From: an uncultured Bacteroidales bacterium
Lineage (GTDB): Bacteria; Bacteroidota; Bacteroidia; Bacteroidales; UBA932
Length of the DNA stretch: 52,422 nucleotides
Reading direction: 5' to 3'
Assembly (NCBI GenBank): GCA_947303465.1
Contig: CAMYYI010000013.1
Location: forward strand, 1-52,422
The notes under the pieces were generated by a model. The model saw only the letters and a list, made by a program, of their open reading frames with translations. It searched no databases and was not told the origin of the DNA. The translations under genes were made by a program, and so were the position numbers. Within the stretch, counting starts at the first letter, position 1, and every line of letters begins with the position of its first letter. Positions 49,678 through 52,422 of the stretch are shown here, piece by piece.

Positions 49678-51144
49678 CTAACCAAGATATACTTTTTGTT
49701 CTATAAGTGCGGGTTTAAGGTCGGAGTAATCCACAGCGGCCGGGGATATGCCGTTCTCCAGGCACAGGGCGGCTGCAATGCCGGCAGCCTGGCCGATTGC
49801 CATTGCGGGCGGCATCACGCGGATGGCGCCTGCGGCAGGGGAATCTGCCGATATGCAGCGGCCGGCCAGCAGCAATCCCTCCACGTCTTTGGGAATGAGG
49901 CAGCGGTAAGGTACTCCGTACATATTCTTCTTGATGGGCATGTAAAGACCGCCTGCCGGGCCGCCCATGGCTCCGTGAACGTCTATGGAGTTGGCGGACA
50001 GCAGTATGTTGTCGTCCGGAATCACACCGTCTATCAGGTCCTGGACCGGCAGTACGAAGTCGCCCTGAACGTGACGGGACTCCCGTATGCCCATGGTGGC
50101 GCCGGTTCCCATAAGGGTGGCTACCTCGCAGCCGGGGACGTACTTGTGGAAGAAGTTCATCAGCTCCTCCACCTGCCGGCGGCCTTCCACCTCGGCGTCC
50201 GTGAGGCTCTCGCAGTTGGTGGCATCTACCCCGTGGATGCGGGTGCAGTTCACCACCCACTGGTCCTTCTCCACTGAACGCCAGATGTTTACGGACTTGC
50301 GGGCGAGGTCCCATTCGCCGGCCGCTTCGGCCTCGGCAACCCTCCAGTGCAGGCAGCGGTAGCTCACTCCGTTCACGCGGCGGAACTCCGGAAGATGCGG
50401 CACCACGTCGGCAATCAGCCTGTAGGTATCTACATTGTTGATGCGGAAGAAGAGTGATGCCGGCTGCACGCGTCCGCTCTCCGGGTCGCCGAAGACGCAG
50501 GGTGCACCGGCCCGATAGGCGACCGTGCCGTCTCCGGTGGCGTCTATCACCATCTTCGCATGTGCCGCCTCAAGTCCGGAGGGCGTCAGCAGGACGGCCC
50601 CCTGAATGCGCCTGCCCTTCATGATGGGGGAGACGAAGTTGGCGTGGAAGAGCACCTTTACGCCGGCCTCCGCGCATATGCGGTCGTACACCTTCTTGAG
50701 TATCTCGGGGTCGAACGGGGTACAGTGGTCGTGGCCCTCGCTTATCCAGGCGGTATATTCCGTGCCCTGGCGTATCTTGGACGGGTGGATGGCGCCGCCC
50801 AGCTCTATCAGCCTGTCCACTATCTCCTCGAACAGGCCGCGTATGATCATGTTCTCGCCGGCTGCGTCGTAGCAGGTCATAAACGGCCCTACGAGGCCCT
50901 TGGTGCCCATTCCGCCCAGGCAGTTGCCGTTATCAACAAGCAGGACTTTCCGGCCCCTGCGGGCGGCGGCTACGGCGGCACACACGCCCGAAGGGCCTCC
51001 GCCGACTACCAGCAGATCTGCCTGGTACGACTCCTTTATATCTCCAAGCTTGCCTGCAGGGCCGGTGCAGGAATTCAGTACCGGCAGGGCGGCTCCAGCA
51101 GCGGCGGCAAGTCCACAAGTCCCTATGAATTGCCTTCTGTCCAT
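49678..51144 (-). CDS. Exported FAD-dependent oxidoreductase
   Basis: A 488-residue protein starting with a double-Arg signal (MDRRQFIGTCGLAAAAGAA) and a possible lipobox LNSC, so probably Tat-exported and lipid-anchored. FAD-binding features are LLVVGGGPSGVCAAVAAARRG, the GG doublet region NCLGGMGTKG, VIDATGDGTVAYRAGAP and the C-terminal LLLAGRCISADSPAAGAIRVMPPAMAIGQAAG. This is the FAD_oxidored/HI0933-type family found in Bacteroidetes near glycan genes; substrates are unknown, possibly sugars or polyols. It lies 4 bp upstream of the nicotinamidase gene and 6 bp after the MscS channel gene. Confidence 0.88.
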   Translation of the reverse strand: MDRRQFIGTCGLAAAAGAALPVLNSCTGPAGKLGDIKESYQADLLVVGGGPSGVCAAVAAARRGRKVLLVDNGNCLGGMGTKGLVGPFMTCYDAAGENMIIRGLFEEIVDRLIELGGAIHPSKIRQGTEYTAWISEGHDHCTPFDPEILKKVYDRICAEAGVKVLFHANFVSPIMKGRRIQGAVLLTPSGLEAAHAKMVIDATGDGTVAYRAGAPCVFGDPESGRVQPASLFFRINNVDTYRLIADVVPHLPEFRRVNGVSYRCLHWRVAEAEAAGEWDLARKSVNIWRSVEKDQWVVNCTRIHGVDATNCESLTDAEVEGRRQVEELMNFFHKYVPGCEVATLMGTGATMGIRESRHVQGDFVLPVQDLIDGVIPDDNILLSANSIDVHGAMGGPAGGLYMPIKKNMYGVPYRCLIPKDVEGLLLAGRCISADSPAAGAIRVMPPAMAIGQAAGIAAALCLENGISPAAVDYSDLKPALIEQKVYLG

Positions 51145-51150
51145 ATTTCC

Positions 51151-52422
51151 TTATTTAACGTGAATGTCCCGCTGAGGGAAAGGAATCTCTATTCCGGCCT
51201 CGTTCAGGGCATTGTATATCACCTCCTTGGCCTTGTCTTTGTAGGCTATGCGCTCGGCCACCAGCACATACTGCTTGACAGCTATGTTCACGCTGCTCTC
51301 GTCGAATTCGTCGAAGACTACGTAGATGCCCTTGTCCGGGTTCACGACTTCCCGTCCATAGCGGTCCTTGGTGCGCATCTGCTGCATGGCCTCAGTGATG
51401 ACCTCGCGGACCCTGTTAACGTCTGTGCCATACTTAACGCCAACTATAAGCTTCATGAACTCGTAGGAGTTGTTGTGGGTGAGATTACTGAAGTTCTTAT
51501 TGAAGAGCGACGTGTTAAGGAACGAGATTACAGCGCCTTCCTCGGTTTCTATCTGGGTGCACTGATAACCTATGTTGCTTACCCTTCCCCTAACACCTTC
51601 GCATTCAATCCAGTCGCCCACGCGCACGCGTCCGGTCATGAGCTGTATGCCGTAAATGAAGTTGTTGATGATATCCTTCATGGCGATACCGATACCGGCA
51701 GACAGACCTCCGGCAACTATAGTGACCGCAGTCGTAGGTATCTTAAGCATCACGATTATTATTATGACGTACAGCAGCCAGGTCAACGCGCTTATTATGC
51801 TCTTGCCCAGGGAAAGGTTGATCTCGTTCTTGCGTACGGTCTTGCTTCCGTTTTTACGTAGGTAAGCGGTATAGCGTATATTCTGATAGAGCGAATATCC
51901 GGCATAGTCTATATACCGGAAGATGAAGAAGAGCCCGGCAGCCACTGCCAGCCCGTAGCAGGAAAGCGTAAGGACAGGGTCGCCGTCATTGTTGGTGAGG
52001 TTTACAAAATCCTTATAGAAAATGGAGTAGTACAGGTCTCCGAAGTCGAAGATGTCCAGCGAGAGCCGTATGCACAGCGAGATGGACATCAGGGAGAGCA
52101 GGGGAATCAGGACCATCCTGATGAGGTCGTAGATCCAGGTGACGCCGAACAGCATGTTGTCCCTGTCGGCGGCGGGCAGGAAGGTAAGGCTCTGTTTGTA
52201 TTCCTCTATCTTGCGGTCGAGGACCCTGGTCTTGAAGAAGTCGAGCAGGTAAACGAGGGTAAGAATGGACAGGATTGCCGCAATCTGGAAGAACCACCAG
52301 AAGGTCAGCAGCAGGCTGAAATAGATATAACCGCAGAGCGCAACTATAGTCGCGGCAGCTACGAGACCGGTGGTGGTCCAAGCCAGCACCCTGTCCAGGC
52401 CGGGAGCCCTGGGGCCGCGCTT
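51151..52422 (-). CDS. MscS-family mechanosensitive channel, 5' end outside window
   Basis: The frame is open to the window edge (codons continue past a GTG at 52389), so the N-terminus is cut. About 424 residues are visible: four to five predicted spans, the pore helix pattern TAVTIVAGGLSAGIGIAMKDIINNFIYG, the beta-domain motif GRVRVGDWIECEGVRGRVSNIGY and the C-terminus FPQRDIHVK. It has an extra membrane region compared with the 308-residue homologue at 23076, with a charged loop (KTRVLDRKIEEYKQ). Likely in one transcript with the FAD oxidoreductase and pncA. Confidence 0.92.
   Translation of the reverse strand, partial: KRGPRAPGLDRVLAWTTTGLVAAATIVALCGYIYFSLLLTFWWFFQIAAILSILTLVYLLDFFKTRVLDRKIEEYKQSLTFLPAADRDNMLFGVTWIYDLIRMVLIPLLSLMSISLCIRLSLDIFDFGDLYYSIFYKDFVNLTNNDGDPVLTLSCYGLAVAAGLFFIFRYIDYAGYSLYQNIRYTAYLRKNGSKTVRKNEINLSLGKSIISALTWLLYVIIIIVMLKIPTTAVTIVAGGLSAGIGIAMKDIINNFIYGIQLMTGRVRVGDWIECEGVRGRVSNIGYQCTQIETEEGAVISFLNTSLFNKNFSNLTHNNSYEFMKLIVGVKYGTDVNRVREVITEAMQQMRTKDRYGREVVNPDKGIYVVFDEFDESSVNIAVKQYVLVAERIAYKDKAKEVIYNALNEAGIEIPFPQRDIHVK

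Noticed and set aside
50560..51861. 433-codon plus-strand open frame across the FAD oxidoreductase and MscS genes
   Set aside because: It spans the boundary between two strong minus-strand genes and has no coherent domain.

Overview
The window looks like a chromosomal piece of a gut-type Bacteroidales bacterium (Bacteroidota). The evidence is a SusC/SusD pair, a dozen or so predicted lipoproteins, Bacteroidota-type promoters (TTTG, 19-20 bp spacer, then TATATTTGC or TATATTGC), a radical SAM/lipoprotein pair of a type known from this phylum, and many DUF4832, DUF4874, DUF5106 and fimbrillin-like proteins. By eye it is moderately GC-rich with AT-rich intergenic gaps; I did not compute base composition. 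Coding density is very high. No gene-free stretch exceeds 300 bp; the largest single gap is the 198-bp divergent region 32862-33059. Both edges cut genes (a nucleoside-type MFS permease on the left, an MscS channel on the right).

Layout. 1-8.5 kb: end of a nucleoside permease, dut and murF (with a dispersed repeat between them and apparently a related one inside murF), a minus-strand radical SAM/lipoprotein pair, then obgE, a PAP2 phosphatase and a single-chain amino-acid ABC importer, in overlapping order. 8.6-13.6 kb: an acetyl-xylan-esterase-like lipoprotein, an acyltransferase with a zinc ribbon, and a lipoprotein fusing a GH18 domain to a tyrosine-phosphatase domain. 13.6-17.7 kb: a Gate-domain membrane protein divergent from a ribose/nucleoside cassette (ribokinase, sugar permease, exported nucleoside hydrolase). 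17.7-21.9 kb: hypB, a 941-residue iron-sulfur flavoprotein, hypA and a small membrane protein, with no hydrogenase gene in view. 21.9-24.0 kb: MgtC-like protein, CYTH protein, MscS channel.

24-48 kb is the core accessory region: two long minus-strand operons and two plus-strand units built around a polysaccharide-utilisation-like locus. Operon A (32861 down to 23999) has nine genes, mostly exported lipoproteins: a CBM9/DOMON-like protein, a DUF5106-like protein, alkaline phosphatase, DUF4874/DUF4832 protein, two mini-proteins of 45 and 48 residues, a fimbrillin-like/CBM9-like protein, an EamA transporter and a DUF4832-like lipoprotein that seems to start at a non-ATG codon. Operon B (43911 down to 33856) is DeoR regulator, AgaS-like SIS isomerase, SusC, SusD, DUF4874/DUF4832 lipoprotein and a beta-propeller lipoprotein. 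Divergent from operon B are a PfkB kinase, a GH36 alpha-galactosidase-like lipoprotein and a second tyrosine-phosphatase lipoprotein; divergent from operon A is a small CBM9-like lipoprotein. Both divergent promoter regions carry clusters of the same CGAAA/TTTCG half-site, so I infer that the DeoR protein controls all four units as one regulon for capture and catabolism of an alpha-linked galactose- or galactosamine-containing glycan.

48.2-52.4 kb: a perfect 15-bp inverted repeat, tRNA-Val(CAC) and sodB with overlapping divergent promoters, nicotinamidase, an exported FAD oxidoreductase, and the truncated MscS channel. There is no rRNA, CRISPR array, IS transposase or phage gene.
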